From contig DGRR01000159.1 in NCBI GenBank assembly GCA_002389995.1, positions 1-7,015 on the forward strand: a stretch of DNA of 7,015 bases. The letters run 5' to 3'. Under the pieces are notes generated by a model. That model saw only the letters and a list, made by a program, of their open reading frames with translations. It had not been told where the DNA came from and made no database searches. The translations under genes were made by a program, and so were the position numbers. The first letter of the stretch is position 1; each line of letters opens with the position of its first letter. Of this stretch, positions 5,966-7,015 are shown piece by piece. This DNA comes from Ruminococcus sp. UBA4383 (GTDB lineage: Bacteria > Bacillota > Clostridia > Oscillospirales > Ruminococcaceae).

Positions 5966-7015
5966 TTATACCTCTGTGAAGTCAGCATCAACAACACCGT
6001 CATCATTGTTATCAGAGCCTTTATCGGTTGATGCACCGCCCATATTAGCGAACTGTGAGGGGTCAATGCCGCCTGCTGCGCCGCCGTTGGGGTTAGCCTG
6101 CTGATACAATTTTGCGGAAATGTCATAGAAAGCTTTCTGGAGGTCATCTTTGAGGCTCTTTATTTCATCATAATTATCGGCAGCTATTGCAGATTTGAGA
6201 GCAGTACACTTTGCTTCGATATTGGATTTTTCGTCAGCGGAAATCTTGTCACCGAGTTCACCGAGAGTCTTTTCGCACTGGAATACGAGGTTTTCAGCTT
6301 CATTCTTGCTGTCAACCTGTTCACGGCGTTTCTTGTCCTCTGCGGCATACTGTTCAGCTTCCTTAACAGCCTTGTCGATATCGTCCTTGGACATATTTGT
6401 AGAAGAAGTGATAGTGATATTCTGTTCCTTGCCTGTGCCGAGGTCCTTAGCGGAAACGTGAACGATACCGTTCTGGTCGATATCGAAAGTTACTTCAATC
6501 TGGGGGATTCCTCTGGGAGCGGGAGCGATACCGTCAAGACGGAATGTTCCGAGCTGTTTGTTGTCTCTTGCAAATTCACGCTCACCCTGAAGGACATTGA
6601 TATCAACAGCGGGCTGATTATCTGCATAAGTTGAGAATACCTGTGATTTCTTTGTGGGGATAGTTGTATTTCTCTCAATCATTCTTGTGCATACACCGCC
6701 TGCGGTTTCGATACCGAGTGAAAGAGGTGTAACATCGAGGAGGAGAAGTCCGTTCTTGACATCGCCGCCGAGTACACCGCCCTGATATGCTGCACCGAGT
6801 GCTACGCATTCATCGGGGTTGATACCTTTGAATGGGTCTTTGCCTATGAGTTTCTTGACAGCTTCCTGAACAGCAGGGATTCTCGAAGAACCGCCTACCA
6901 TGAGGACTTTATTTATTTCAGAAATGCTCAGACCACTGTCATCAAGAGCCTGACGTACAGGACCCATAGTCTTTTCAACAAGGTCTGCTGTGAGTTCATT
7001 GAACTTAGCCTGTGT
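5966..7015 (-). CDS. dnaK: Chaperone protein DnaK (Hsp70), C-terminal portion (5' end outside window)
   Basis: DnaK is the ATP-driven Hsp70 chaperone that binds exposed hydrophobic stretches with DnaJ and GrpE in the cytoplasm. The frame is open to base 7015 and gives 349 residues. The Met at 6965-6967 is internal, because in-frame codons upstream read AKFNELTADLVEKT, typical DnaK sequence. Roughly 270-300 N-terminal residues are off the right edge. Seen in order (fragment numbering) are the end of the ATPase domain with VGGSSRIP (40-47), the hydrophobic interdomain linker LLLLDVTPL (90-98), and the beta-sandwich substrate domain to about 210 with VLQGEREFARDN (141-152). A helical lid follows to about 300, then a Gly- and Asn-rich disordered tail ending VVDADFTEV. 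That ending matches the acidic VVDADF-type tail usual in bacterial DnaK. The gene stops with TAA at 5966-5968. In Firmicutes the usual order is hrcA-grpE-dnaK-dnaJ; the upstream members and any CIRCE operator would be outside the window. Confidence 0.98.
   Translation of the reverse strand, partial: TQAKFNELTADLVEKTMGPVRQALDDSGLSISEINKVLMVGGSSRIPAVQEAVKKLIGKDPFKGINPDECVALGAAYQGGVLGGDVKNGLLLLDVTPLSLGIETAGGVCTRMIERNTTIPTKKSQVFSTYADNQPAVDINVLQGEREFARDNKQLGTFRLDGIAPAPRGIPQIEVTFDIDQNGIVHVSAKDLGTGKEQNITITSSTNMSKDDIDKAVKEAEQYAAEDKKRREQVDSKNEAENLVFQCEKTLGELGDKISADEKSNIEAKCTALKSAIAADNYDEIKSLKDDLQKAFYDISAKLYQQANPNGGAAGGIDPSQFANMGGASTDKGSDNNDDGVVDADFTEV

Noticed and set aside
1..7015. Mobile element, CRISPR array, tRNA or rRNA gene, or novel defence system
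   Set aside because: Conserved housekeeping genes with short gaps fill the window. I saw no transposase, regularly spaced repeats, attachment-site duplications or structured RNA gene.

Overview
The window looks like a core chromosomal region of a low-to-moderate GC, Gram-positive anaerobe of the class Clostridia. A Ruminococcus-like (Oscillospiraceae) genome is my best guess. The support is strong AGGAGG-type ribosome binding sites, separate secD and secF genes rather than a Bacillus-type fusion, dnaK directly followed by dnaJ, and the style of the SecD and SecF proteins. The genus is inferred from protein flavour and was not tested by any search.

Layout, plus strand. Positions 1-2095 are the 3' end of an F-type ATP synthase operon: the tail of atpG (gamma), complete atpD (beta) and complete atpC (epsilon). 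A 115-base gap follows. It has no convincing terminator but does have a very good sigma-70-type promoter (TTGACT, 17-base spacer, TACAAT). Then come secD and secF, overlapping by four bases. A perfect 26-base inverted repeat with T-runs on both sides ends the block.

Layout, minus strand. dnaJ (complete) and dnaK (C-terminal half, running off the right edge) face the sec genes and share the terminator with them. They are transcribed dnaK then dnaJ. The 166-base intercistronic gap holds a perfect 10-bp hairpin without a U-tract and a short tandem heptanucleotide repeat (TGAATTA type).

How the genes work together. The ATP synthase interconverts the transmembrane ion gradient and ATP. SecDF helps complete Sec-dependent export, classically using the same gradient. 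DnaK and DnaJ form the Hsp70 folding machine. These are three housekeeping modules placed side by side, and I see no sign of a mobile element, defence island or CRISPR array.

I did not find a previously undescribed system. The points most worth a second look are an Asp-to-Asn change at the conserved proton-path position of SecF (N223), an apparent insertion of about 20 residues in the C-terminal membrane part of SecD, and the hairpin plus heptamer repeat between dnaK and dnaJ.
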